Source: Bigelowiella natans CCMP2755
Lineage: Eukaryota; Cercozoa; Chlorarachniophyceae
Assembly (NCBI GenBank): GCA_000320545.1
Contig: ADNK01003287.1
Coordinates: 1-39,012, forward strand
Length of the DNA: 39,012 nucleotides
Direction: 5' to 3'
Below are positions 11,104-22,884 of this stretch, one piece after another. Position 1 is the stretch's first letter. Each line of letters starts with the position of its first letter. The translations under genes were made by a program, and so were the position numbers. Under the pieces are notes generated by a model that was not told where the DNA came from, ran no database searches, and saw only the letters and a list, made by a program, of their open reading frames with translations.

Positions 11104-12195
11104 ATGCGCATGTGCGCAGCGCAGCGTGCAGCACGAGTGGACGTGCGCATGCTGCGACAGCTCCTTGATCGTGGGTGGCGCGGCCAGACCGCTGACACTG
11201 AGCACGCTGCAATCGCTGCAGTGATCCGGGACACTTTGCCCATCTCCAGATCTCTGCTAGCTTTGGCTAGCGTTGCTGTTCCTTGCTTGCGCATCATGCA
11301 TGCATGTGCACCCCTGGCTAGATCTGGAGATCCCTGCCAGATCCGCAACGGCCAATCTCATGAGATCCAGTGATCTAGCTACTAGCTAGCTAGCTCACCT
11401 AGCTGTCAATTTGCATCCTGCTTTGCATTTTTGCATTTTCTCATGCATTGAGTGCAAACATGCTAGCTAGCTAGCTTGGCGCACTAGCGCACCTGCGCGT
11501 GATCGATTTTGGCACGCGCATGTCCTTTTTTAGCGCCATGTTGTGCGAGCAAACGATGGCACTGGCTGCGCTGCTGCAGCGTGACACCAATGCAACTTCC
11601 TAATCCAGTGATGACGCGCCATCTAGCTGTGTCTAGATGTCATTAGAGTTTCATCAATCACGACGTTTTGCTCATCGAACACTCACTAGCTCATGTCTAC
11701 ATCTTTGCTACTCTAGTAGTCCCCTTGCTAAAAAGGTGGCGATGCGCATGCACTCGCATGCGCTAGTGCGTAGAACTGCTCTGACTAGCTAGTCCTACAC
11801 GTTAACTGTCAGACTAGCCAAAAGTGTGAATCTCGGCAACGAGGGCGGCTAATGAGGTGCGTGCAGGCGTTGTGCTCTAGTGCTAGCATGATGATGTCTG
11901 TTTGATTTCTACCAAGCATGACAAGAAATAAGAGGAATTTAGTGACATAGAGCTAAAGCACCTGTTTATACAGTATAGATCTCTAACGCACAAAATGGCA
12001 ACTTCGCACGGATTCATTTTTGCATGCATCGCGTTCAGTGGTCGAACTAGGTACGAATGAAATTATATGGGAGATATTTATATTTCATCAACTGTTTCCC
12101 ATAAGAAAACCAAGATAGCCAGCGTGACCACTGCATACCCGAAAGCCTCTTCCGGTATCTACGATGAAACAAGTTTAAGTCAAATGTATCAAGAA

Positions 12196-15100
12196 TTATA
12201 TTTTGCAGACGGCACCACCTGGCACAGCCTTTCCGTTCCTATCAAGTAGCATTTCAATATCCTCATCTGTGATATCATCTCCTATCTTCCTGTGTAAGTC
12301 CCCCTCTTGATTATTGAAAACCGCCTAAAAATTGAAGAAAAATGAGAAGTTTGAGTTCAAAAATTACGATAAAATAAACGAAAGTCAACCTTCAGGTCGT
12401 CAAGTGTGACACTGGCTTTTGGATTCTAATGACAAATAAAGTTACACTTGCATGTGGAAAAACACATTAAATATTCTGTAACCTCCTCCGCTTTTCTCCT
12501 CTTGTAGTTAAATTTCCCGGCTGTAATGACCAATTTCTCCAGTTTTCGCTGAGAGTTTGGGGATCAGGTATACAAACATGTATGAAATAATATGAGAATA
12601 TAACACATGATTCAAACACATGATTTTCCTTCAGTTTCCCCCCTGAAAACCTTGCTGCTTGCCCTCTTCAAAAGCTGACTTTCTACAGAATTCTGCGTAT
12701 CAAAAGTGATAAGATACGGTCCATATAAACAATAAGACTGAGATCTCACTGGTGTAATGAATCTGTAGATCATGACTTTTTCAGTTTGTCCAAACCGGTG
12801 ACATCGATCTTGAGCTTGACTGATTTGTATTAATAACAAATTCCATGAAAGAAGAATAGGCTTGATTAATTAGGATTAAAATTACGCAACTATTCACAAA
12901 ATCAATTTCCCCCATGCGAAACACCTCCACAAAGAAAGAGGAATCCGCAGATACCTATCTTGGTGGGGATTCCAATCTGAGTCGTAGATGAAGCAAGTGT
13001 CTGCAGCTGTTAAGTTAACCTGATGGTAAAATACATTGTAAGACCAAATATTTCAAAGAAATCACCTTTCCATACCCCTAGTCCACCAGCTCTAGTGCTG
13101 AGGAGAAAGATGCTGTATTTGCTGCCAGGTCTCTGGAACCGATCCTAATTGATGAGTCTGAGTCAATCAAAGAGTAGAGCTAAAATATAATGCAGGAAAT
13201 AAGTAACCATATTTTCCTGCCTCTCATCTGCCGACATCGATCCGTCGATTCTGCACACTTTCCATCCTAAAAAATAATAATGTAAGAATAAACGAAAAAA
13301 AAGTAGCTGAAAGCAACCTCTCATGGTGCAATAGTCCTGAATAATATCCAGCATTTTGGTCATCTGGGAGAATATTAGCATCTTGTGCTTTTCCTTCAAC
13401 AAACTGAAATGTTAAGGAGTAGTCAGTTGATAATTCTATTTCCTTGGTAAAGACTTACCGCTTCAGCATTCGATCCAACAAACGCATTTTTGCGCAGCAG
13501 GTAACTATTTCCTCCGTCTGATAAGGTTGCAAAATTAGAGATAGTGACGTGCAAAGAATCACATATGTTATACCGTTTCTGGATCCCCTTCTTCTGCTGC
13601 GGGTTCGTGAATCAAGTAAGGATGATTGCATACCTAAGAAAATCACCAAATTCTGAGTTTCTTATCTGAGTCAAACCTAGCGATTACAACCTTGCGCAGC
13701 TGCATCAACGAATTCTGCATTGAAGTAGGTCTAATCCCCAATACCTAGAAATTCTAATGAGACGACAGTTCGCATATTCGGTATCCAAAAAATTAAACCT
13801 CCTTAGTTTTCCTCTCCACAATGCACTTGTAGAAGGTTCTTTGCACTTCCGTTAGTCCAGGATATAGAACAATTTCCTTCTTCTCTGGGAGTTGGTCCAA
13901 TACGTTGACCTAATAGTAGTTTCACCCGTTACCCAGATATACTCCCGATATAAAGAAATCTGAGGTAACTAATGTTAAATCATCTTCACTTTCAGTCTTC
14001 GGAGAACGAAGGGCCTTAGAATTTCGTGGAGCTTGCTGAGGACTTGGTGTCTCGTTTCTTTCCTAAAAAATCGAAACTCTCATTTCGACGCTATTTAATC
14101 GACGTTAGTTTCCGTTCAGTTCACTCAACTGCAACAACGCTTGTCTTCCATCGTCGTCTTCGATTGTTCTTTCGTCAAAATCGAACCTGAAATGTGCCGA
14201 ATTTTACCGAAACATCAAAAATGTAGACAACAACACTAACCAGTGTTCGAAGCTTGCCAAATTATCAAATATAAGAGGAAGCAGGAAGTTCATTAGGGAC
14301 CTAAGAATACAAGAGAAAAACTTGAAGATACATTTTGGAAACCTTAAATGAGATTTACCATAGCTCACGTAGGTTATTTTGGAGAGGCGTGCCAGTCAAA
14401 AGTAATCGATTTTGCTGCAACGAATTAGATCCCGAAATTTTTGATTTGTTTGATATTTTATTGCTTAGTTAATTTGAAAAACAATAAGTTGGTAAATTGA
14501 AGAAATTCGCTAGTGCTTGTTATACCGAGTTGTAAGATTTTAAGGTCTTAAGAAGTTTGCAATTCATATTCTTAAGTCGATGGCCCTCATCCACAATAAG
14601 TTCGATCCACTTGTATTTGCCTAAAACAGCTTTTTGCATAGTAAAATATAAATCAGTGCAGAAATGCGTTTGTGTGTGAACATGTGTGTGTGTGTTCGTA
14701 AAATAGAGAGACTCAACAAGCAAAGTGGATGAATCTAAAAAAGTCTTACCTTTATCCACCATGGTCATTTCGTAAGAAGTGACAACAACCTAGATTAATA
14801 ATTCGTCAACGTTCATCGTACTTCATCATCAATATGATTTCATCAAACCGGAAACTTCTTGTCTTTCTGTTTTCGAAATTCCTTTCGACGGATTGCTTCG
14901 CGCTCCTGCCAGGACACTCATCATGTATGATAACAAAATTAGGAATAATCTTATCTTACCGTCTTGTTTCCGTGGTAGAAACAAACTGGCCAGTTCGGTA
15001 GCCATTTCTGAAATTCCTTCACCCAATTGCGTAGAGTACTTAAAGGAGCGACAATCTACGAACGAAAATTGTTAGAGGACAGTCTGAAACTAATAAAAGA

Positions 15101-15928
15101 AAGTACAAGGATAGGCCCGAAAACGTTCTTGGCCCTCAGGTGTCCAACAAAAGCGACAATCTATTCGACATAAGTGACCTTAATTATTCGTCGATTTGAT
15201 CAACTAAAAAATAATCGTTCATCTAAAATAAGCTTTCATCTAACCTGAATTGTCTTTCCTAGACCTGGTAAAGAGGAAACGATATTAGAAAGCATTTTAA
15301 GTCTTACACAAATGAGAAGTACCCATTTCATCCGCAAGAATTCCATTCAGACCATTCTGATACAATGAAGTCAGCCATTCAACGCCTTGGAGCTGATAAC
15401 TGCGAAGCTTTCCACCGGCAACAATTTTTTGTAAAGGGTGATTGTCGATTCTGTATGTTTCAGGAGTTTTCTCAGTTTAGGATGCTACAAATATTTTCAT
15501 CAGTTCGAACATATTCATCAATTTCCTACTCGCTCTTGATCTCATCCTCCGACTTTTTCTGTTTCTTCGTCTCGAAACTCGCAGACAGCTTATCTGTGGT
15601 ATTGTTAAGTTGCTTTCGAATTTTTTCAGGAACTTTGTTTATCAGGAACTCCGAGTACACTGAGGTTTTCGTCAGCAAATCGTTGAGCCTAAAAGAGAAT
15701 ATTATAGTCGCAGCTTCGAAGATAAAAGTGATTTTACTTCTTATATTTTGGGTTGTTCTCCATTGCAACAGGTTCAATTGTGCGATGGTTCAATGATGTG
15801 TCAGTCGATCCTCTGGGAGTGATTTGTGTGGCTCGTGGTCGCCTCTCATACTTATCAAGACTTTTTGGAGATGAAATGCAAACGCGATTGCCACTTGTTC
15901 TCAGTAATTGAATTATATTTGTTTCCAT
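12196..15928 (-). CDS. SNF2 chromatin remodeller, HELLS/LSH/DDM1 type
   Basis: A DNA-dependent ATPase of the LSH/DDM1 branch, which the family uses to let DNA methyltransferases and repair factors reach nucleosomal heterochromatin. Twenty-six phase-consistent exons give 663 residues. Motifs in order: ILADEMG joined to LGKTIQ (motif I), [21 protein letters not shown] (motif II, DEGH), [11 protein letters not shown] (III), [13 protein letters not shown] (IV), STRAGGLG plus VNLTAADT (V) and [12 protein letters not shown] (VI). The tail [14 protein letters not shown] matches the LSH C-terminus and separates it from ISWI, CHD and INO80 types. Exons (5' to 3') begin 15738-15928, 15530-15688, 15323-15450, 15245-15264, 15107-15160 and end 12390-12425, 12196-12324. 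Introns are 45-135 nt. The start is the first Met downstream of the E2F-type site. Nuclear. Very high confidence in family. Confidence 0.95.
15245..15264 (-). other. 20-nt microexon carrying the ATPase P-loop
   Basis: This 20-nt exon of the HELLS gene encodes most of motif I (GLGKTIQ), flanked by introns of 58 nt (15265-15322) and 84 nt (15161-15244). Skipping it would remove the Walker A lysine and shift the frame, so its inclusion decides whether an active ATPase is made. Confidence 0.85.
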
Positions 15929-16220
15929 GTTTGTAAAAAAGGGATCTCTTTTGAAGTAATCAGGACATTCGACCTGTCCAAATTTAAGTCTTAGAAATTA
16001 ATGAAGTAATTCTCATGGGTATTCTTACGTAGACAATGAGCGGATCATGTCGTAAGCCTTTCTGTTAAATTGCATCGGCTTCGGAAAGGCCAGGTTTTGG
16101 CGGGAAAGAGATGATAGGGAAGGCCTTCTCTGAAATGTGCTATTGAATTCTAGAATTCATTCTGTAGGGTACGAATACAGAACTTCCAGACTTCGAAAAA
16201 AGTGGTAAACCAAAAGGCAA
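15929..16220. promoter_or_regulatory. Divergent promoter, HELLS / uncharacterised + gene
   Basis: The 292-bp gap between the HELLS start codon (15928, -) and the proposed start of the + gene (16221). It contains one E2F-type element. A phase-compatible open stretch upstream of the HELLS Met exists, so the HELLS N-terminus could be longer. Confidence 0.6.
16095..16107 (+). promoter_or_regulatory. E2F/DP-type site
   Basis: TTTTGGCGGGAAA is a textbook E2F/DP recognition sequence (TTTSSCGC with the overlapping reverse half-site). It sits 167 bp upstream of the HELLS Met and 114 bp upstream of the + gene start. E2F control of replication-linked chromatin genes, including HELLS in mammals, is known, which supports a G1/S-regulated shared promoter. 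Binding is inferred. Confidence 0.6.
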
Positions 16221-19200
16221 ATGGTTTCCCGCGTTCCAAAAACGCAATGTATTTTCTGCGAAGAAGAATTAAATCCTTCTGTCGCAACTTACGAAATAAC
16301 AACCAAACGGAAAAACACTTTGAAGGGGTGGGGGAACAAGGAGTTGCAACGAGATAAGGTTGATGTAGAGAGGGTGGTATCCGCTTAAGTATACCAATAG
16401 CCTTATATTTGATGTTCCGGTTAGAATGATCAGGGATATTCCTCCCGACCGGAAGGAAGGCGAGCCAATTCCAGCGTTCAACATAGCCGTAAATGTTGAT
16501 GCAACCGTCGCTGATTTCCTGGAAAACTTCACGGAACCGACGTGGAAAGAGGTTTGAATTCGGTTTCTCAGCAAAAGTCTAGTAATTCATCTTGGTGTAC
16601 TCAGGTGGCATCTTTGGTTCTCAAATTTGGAGTAAAAATAATCCAGAAGCATTACAAAACTTCTAGCCTTACAACCCGGAAGCTTAGGTCTTGTTATTAT
16701 TTAATATCATTCCTGGGAAATACTAATCAACGTTAATTTTAGAAACGTAGTGAAGTTTCTGGACGTTCAGCAGAGACAGAATCTCACCAAGGTGAGTTAA
16801 CTTAGCAGGAAGCCACTCGTTCTTATAACTCATTTCATTTTAATATACAGTGGAACGTGATGCCAGAGACCATGCCAAATCCCACCCCAAAACAAGGCAA
16901 AATGACCCATCATGGTAGATTTTGCTTAATATTTAAAAAACTGTGATACATTATTTTATGGGCACGTTTGATCATAGGAGATGCCTTTGGGAACAAAGAT
17001 AGGAAATGTTCTAATCCCACTGTTACACTGATTCAAGGTTCTTTTACTTCCATTCCTTTCAACAAAATTTGTAATAATTGCTCTGCTTGTGTAGGGATAA
17101 AACAGAAACCTTCGTCTTCGTGGAGACACAAGAACAATTCGAGATATGGCTCGAGTATCTACCCTGAATGGTGGTACAACGCTTCTGACACAACAAACGG
17201 AAAAGGTTGTTCCCCTGCTTTTCAAGAAGGTTTTGCCAGCTACAAATTTTGCACATAAATTCCAGGGAATCCGTTTTTGGAGAGAGAGCAAGACGAAAAG
17301 CCCTCAAACTTGGAATCCATGCAGAAAGCTAAGTCAACCTTTTCCAACAAGGAAGACTCCAAGCAGCGAAAAGTAAAGATAGGTTCTCAGCTCAGGAAGC
17401 GTCAAAAACAGAATAAAGAGAATGGAGCAAGGTTGGGATGACCGAAGACAAGAAGTCAGATATTTAATGTCACGATGCGTTTACTCAGGAACCAAAAACC
17501 TCCATTTATCGCCGTTACTAAGAGAGCTGCAAAATCAAGATCGAAGAAATCAGTGCATAAACCACTCTTCCTTGGAAGTGTTCAATCCAAAATAAAAGAT
17601 CTTGTTGGGGCAGACAAGCGACGATACAATGCCAATTCACTCTTTAAGAAGAGTTTGAAAGGTAAGGTTAAGGTTGCAGGTTAGGTCTGTGGTAATACGG
17701 GGTAACATGTTCCTCAAACTTTAGGGAAAACAGCAAGGCCAAAAAATAGGGGTATGAAAGAAGCTTCAGGTAACAAATGGGTAAAGTCTCGAAGCTCTAT
17801 CATAGAAATCGGTATTAATTAATGCAAATATTGCGGAATTTGAACAATAAAATTCAAACCATAAATGCCAATCGACAGACAAGAAAATCTTTCGGAAGAA
17901 GAAAGATAAACCGTCAATGAGGGTCGGCGAGGTCAAATATGTTTTATTTTAAAACAAAAAAGGGTAACGACGTTCTAAAAATGGGTTTCGTGTCTTTCAG
18001 ATTGATCTGCTGTCACCTCTTCTTCGGACTTCGACCGAGTCTCCAGCGGATATTGCCCGTAAATTCTCCCGCGAATCCTTGATTAGGCTGTTCGGTATTA
18101 GTAGACCTTTTAAATCGAATTTATGACCCAAGCATTGAAATTGGTGTTGTAACATCAATCGAGTAGGCTCAGCGGACGCGTTTTCGTCTTTTGATGAGCT
18201 TGGCTTATTGCGACAGTCGGCTTCACTCCCCTCGGCTGCTGCTAGTGGTGGTGGTACCATTGGCACAAAGCCAAATCAATTTAGGGGCCAGGATTCCAAG
18301 CATGGTCGAAAACGAGTTCTTAAACACAATCACGACGAGCGTAAGGATTCAAGGCCCAGTGGACATTTCACATCTTCATTAGGTGCATACCTTGACGAGG
18401 ATAACAACGATCCCGGAAAATCACATATACCCACAGATAGTAATGGTAATACCAATGAAGATGCCGATGAGGACGTGGACTTTGGCAAGAACAATACTGG
18501 TTTAGTAAAAGGGTTGCCGTTATACACAGATAACGGTGTAGAGCAGCATCATAATAATCCACAACCCCAAGGAGAGAAACCTGGGGAGAACCTTGAGTTC
18601 GATGACGACGACGATGATGATGATGATGAAGACGGAGGTATGATCCTTAATCCCGATATTTCTATCAACGAAATCGGAGACGAAGGTACCACCAGAAAAG
18701 GGGGTGTTAATATTGATTCTGGCATATCTGCAAATGAAGAATCTTCGAAGGCCTTACTAAAAGCCACAAAGCTCGACCAGGAAGTCAGCCCAGTTAACAT
18801 CGAAGATTCAGTAAACAAACAAAAATCTTTCGGAGTACCAGTTGATGGCGCCTCTTCTGACGGTGACGGAAGTAGTGGAGAGGAGTCAGAGATGCTTAAA
18901 AGGGTATGATCCACCTTCGTTTGAGTATGAATGGTTCATGTTTTCATGAGCAAAAATAATGTTAGGTGAAGGCAGATCTTCATGGAATTGAAGAAATGCT
19001 AGCTGAGCTAGGGAAGGATACAGGTTTGTCTAGAAAATATGTCTGCTGTAGGTGCTCACTCCGACTCACTGCTACTTATCTGCTTTTTGCCCAGAAAACT
19101 TGATCAATCAGTCTCATCAAACACGCCTTGAGGAATTGGAGAATGGTGTTAATATTGGTACGGATGAATCTTACACCACAGACCTCCTGTCTTACGTTAT

Positions 19201-19231
19201 TCCGACTAGTGGCGAGAGTGGGGACACATAA
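16221..19231 (+). CDS. Uncharacterised basic-then-acidic protein, co-promoted with HELLS
   Basis: Fifteen exons: 16221-16376, about 16456-16551, 16605-16687, 16743-16791, 16851-16914, 16978-17037, 17095-17205, 17266-17431, 17489-17661, 17725-17769, 17879-17940, 18001-18094, 18167-18903, 18966-19023 and 19095-19231. All are phase-consistent except that the first junction is tentative; about 696 residues. The N-terminus starts MVSRVPKTQCIFCEEELN, with a CxxC knuckle. A compact block follows (VADFLENFTEPTWKEVAS), then a long Lys/Arg/Ser-rich region, IDLLSPLLRTSTESPADIAR, and a long acidic stretch with a nine-residue Asp run and a short C-terminal coiled coil (GIEEMLAELGKD). I do not recognise a family. 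The E2F-linked shared promoter suggests a nuclear, cell-cycle role (inference). An intron-retained alternative ends at 18126. Confidence 0.62.
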
Positions 19232-19339
19232 TACCGTGAATAACACAAGATAGATAGCGGCATTGTGTTGGTACAAAGGGCAAGCAATGTACATTACAAA
19301 GAAATCATAGAAAAACAGAGCCAAACTGAATTGCAGGGT

Positions 19340-19640
19340 ACATATAGCATCGCGCGACTACATGCTAGCATGCACCGCGCTAGCGCGCCAGCTGTACGCA
19401 GCCGTATCTAGCGTATGTTGCTTGCATTGCGGCTAATGATATACCAACGTAGCACTGTGCATGCTAGCTAGCTAGCCTAGCTCCTGCAAAACATGTTACA
19501 CACTCTCGCGTGCATGTCGTGCTGTCGTCAATGCGTACGCTACGCTATGTAGCCTGCTGTGTGTACATGATGTTTGGAGTTCATCATGCATAAAACCAAT
19601 CTTATCATTCTTCTTGCTAGCTTGCACAAAGCTAGCTGGT
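19340..19640. other. CTAG/GCATGC-rich island 3, convergent gap
   Basis: A shorter copy of the island class in the 430-bp gap between the 3' ends of the + gene (19231) and the PhyH gene (19662). It has GCTAGCATGC-type palindromes, GCGCTAGCGCG near 19375-19390 and a CTAG/AGCT run at about 19463-19476. No coding signal. Confidence 0.7.
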
Positions 19641-19661
19641 CGATTCTCGGTTGCATAGCCT

Positions 19662-20110
19662 CTACTCAAAGAAAGGGTTTTTCCGTGGAAGTCCACCATC
19701 ATATGGACCCTGAAATTATTGAAAAATAAAATCAAAATGAATACCACAGCTAGAGATCCCTCTGTTCTTTCATGCTAGTTAGTACCTCAATGCGCATGGC
19801 GTGGCGGATAGTTCCCGGCTCAGCCATGCCCCTAGCATGGAACCCACTAGTATCGGCAATGACGAAGGTAGTCTTTGCTGATGTTGTCATCACGCTCCTC
19901 GGCTCAAATCCCAACTTGTAGGGTCATCGCACAATTAGAATATGAAATGTTAGACATTGTTGGCAGCAGTATCAACAAATACGTCATATATACCAAATGA
20001 AATGAATAGCTAAGCAACATCACCTCCGTCTCGTCAACATCCAATCTTATCGACGGCTCCTTCAGCACGTGTGTAGCAGGAGGAACGGTCATTCGATAGA
20101 GCTGCAAGGA

Positions 20111-20155
<45 letters not shown>

Positions 20156-21371
20156 CACATGCACACACATTGAGAGAGTACATTACGATGTTCCTCTTAG
20201 CTTTGTCTTCTGAGAACTTAAAATTACCCATTCCAACTTCCCCGGCGTGTTACGATGACTCCCACGTACAAAATTCAATGGGCCTATGGTTATAATGATG
20301 ATTATGGTGATGATGGTGATGATAATAATGATGATTATGATGATGGAGATGGAGACGGTGATGAAAATAATGAAGCAATGACGATAACAACTACGTGCTT
20401 ACAAAAATAGGAGACGAGGAGGCAAGTCAACCGCATAATGGTCATTCTTGAGAGTAAGGTAGTACCTTGATCTACGGTTGTCTCGTTCATGTATATCCAT
20501 ATTTTGTACCTAAAACGATTGGCATATCAGAGAAAAATCAGGAATATATTTATTGGACAATTCTATGGTCTTTTATAGCTTAATAGCTACACTGAATCAT
20601 TATCATCATCATAATCATCATCATCATCATCATCATCATCAAGCAAAAGAGAATAAATAGCATTGAGAGTTTAATGGCTTTATTACGCTGCATGAAACGT
20701 GTCCACGTGCATCTGATACTGAGCATCGCCAGCCAGATGCTGCAATGCAACAATAATCACAAATAATAATGGGTAATAGTAGTAGTAGTAGTAGTAGTTT
20801 AAATAGCGTTTTTGTTAGTATCGTCGCCAAGGCAAGAGCCTTGCTTGATCTCCATCCGAGAAGATACTCATACCAAAGTAGTTGAAGTATTATTGTGAGG
20901 ATGGATTGACAAAGGTAGTAACATGCAATATGTTTCTCTTCCAATCAGTACTACAATGATGTGTAGAAACCACCTTAACCGGCCGATCCACCCAGCGTAT
21001 TGGAGGCAGCTCGTTGATGTCAAATCCGGAGACCATCGCCATTATGCCTTGTATATCCTAATCATGAGGAGTGTATATGATGATGTTCCGCCAACAGCAT
21101 TCATGAGGTAGTACTAACCTCGCAAAACCTATATTCTCTTGTCATATTACACACCATCATCATCATCACCCTTGATATCTTCAGTACTATCATCATCCGC
21201 AGAAGCTGCACTCACCTCACTCGATAGTTCCGAGAAATTCTTGGCCAAGATTCCATCCCTCATGAACGTCTCGTAGTCTGGATGCTTGTGATAGCTGCCA
21301 GGATTTGGACAAATAATAAGAAAGAGATACTATTTCAGCGTCATGCTGCTACAACAGCGGTTTTGTAGATT

Positions 21372-21438
<67 letters not shown>

Positions 21439-21715
21439 TACATCTTTAGAATGGAGTACCAAAATAGAGAACAGAACAGCTTTGATATTCAAAATAACGT
21501 GATGATGATGATGATGATGATAATGATAATGCAAATTACCCTCGTTGTCTTCGTCGAGAATCGGCTATTTTCTCAGCCAGAAGACACCGAAGCAGGTGCA
21601 GGCTGCAGAGGTAATGAGAAACATGGGTGAGGATTATAGTAAAGGTATGTCGCACGAACAGAAATTGTTCTGGTAGAGAGATAAAAAGAAAGAGGAAAGG
21701 ATAAATGCAAGTGGG

Positions 21716-21746
<31 letters not shown>

Positions 21747-21952
21747 CGGTTAACAACCATGCTGAAACAATGCTGCTAAAAATGAAACATAGATCAATTT
21801 AACTCAGCCGATTTCTTTCAGAAGTAAGAAGAATTTCGCAAAGTAATACTTCCTCGCAATATATTGTGTAATCAGTAGTATAGCATCCATCTTCCGCCCA
21901 CGTGAATACGCACCCAACAAATTCATTTTAAATGATAAATATTCATACTTGG

Positions 21953-22001
<49 letters not shown>

Positions 22002-22829
22002 GTATATCATATTTGTGGGATCTGGGAGGGGGATAGGAAGACCTACCCCTTGTTATTAAGAGTAGGATGTGGAATGTATCGTTCATGAGAGAAGATCTGA
22101 ATTATGATCGGGACAACGACGGGGGAGAAGAAGAAAGAAATGAAGGATTAGCAGTTTTGATTTCTGCATCATATAGATATAGAAGTATGATGATAAGGTA
22201 TGTTTAACAGCAATATATTGTGCTCTCTATTGCTGCTCTACTGCTGACCTATTATTAGAATGTGTTCTTCTATCTGTTCTTAACCTCATACCTTTCTCAG
22301 GAATGATGGATCCTGCTTCATAAGCTCTTCTTCTAGGACAGATACCTTTTTCCATCATAGCATATTATGAGCTTGGAGAAGCAATATAGAAATAATCTCA
22401 CTACTACTTTATTTACTGTACTGTACGATGATGATGTTCACATAGATAGTAGTACCTGGGTGTTATTTACTGTACGATGATGATGTTCACATAGATAGTA
22501 CTACCTGGGTGTCGGTGATGCGTTCCAAAGTGCTTCTATCCTCTTCGCTCAGATGGTCCGCGATCAACTTCTGGAGCTGTGTTTTCATATTGAGTGAGAG
22601 CAGGAAAAGGGGAGAGGGGGGGGGGGGGGTGAGAGGAGGTTTGATTTTGGGTGTTGTTTTGGAATAGGAAGAAGTAGGTACTAGTTCGGTGTTATCGAAT
22701 GTTCACAAACCGCTGGGTATAGATCCTTATCCGACATTGCGACCTCAGCATTACTATTTGATGCTACGTCCTGGAAAAGATGGCCTTTGCCTTCATCGGC
22801 TTGCAGATACCTGACGAGAAGGGAGTAAC

Positions 22830-22884
<55 letters not shown>

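Larger units (their letters stand above)
10050..12060. other. CTAG/GCATGC-rich island 2, convergent gap
   Basis: About 2 kb of the same class as island 1, lying between the 3' ends of the R3H gene (+) and HELLS (-). CTAG/AGCT runs lie near 10612-10624, 11378-11394 and 11460-11475. GCATGC words, GCGC-rich blocks and CATG-rich palindromes are frequent throughout. Several overlapping ORFs on both strands exist because the embedded decamer array lacks stop codons; none has a domain or intron pattern. The island also contains an alternating purine-pyrimidine stretch (10141-10217). Confidence 0.75.

Noticed and set aside
10763-11373. Long overlapping ORFs on both strands (up to 159 codons) over the decamer array
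   Set aside because: The TTCnnGAAnn repeat lacks stop codons in all frames, giving Arg/Ser/Phe/Glu repeat peptides. There is no domain, splice pattern or start context.
12067-12249. 60-codon + ORF
   Set aside because: Antisense to the last HELLS exon and its 3' flank. The minus-strand frame carries the conserved HELLS C-terminus.
18330-18914. Minus-strand ORFs antisense to the acidic exon
   Set aside because: Ser-rich shadow of the Asp/Glu-coding strand.
19076-19324. Minus-strand hydrophobic ORF
   Set aside because: Antisense to the last exon of the + gene and its 3' flank. No splice or domain support.
20186-20225. Open frame FSEDKAKRNI between two PhyH exons, suggesting a frameshift
   Set aside because: Splicing from the GT at 20227 to the acceptor before 20101 keeps phase and gives a continuous PhyH domain, so this stretch is intronic.
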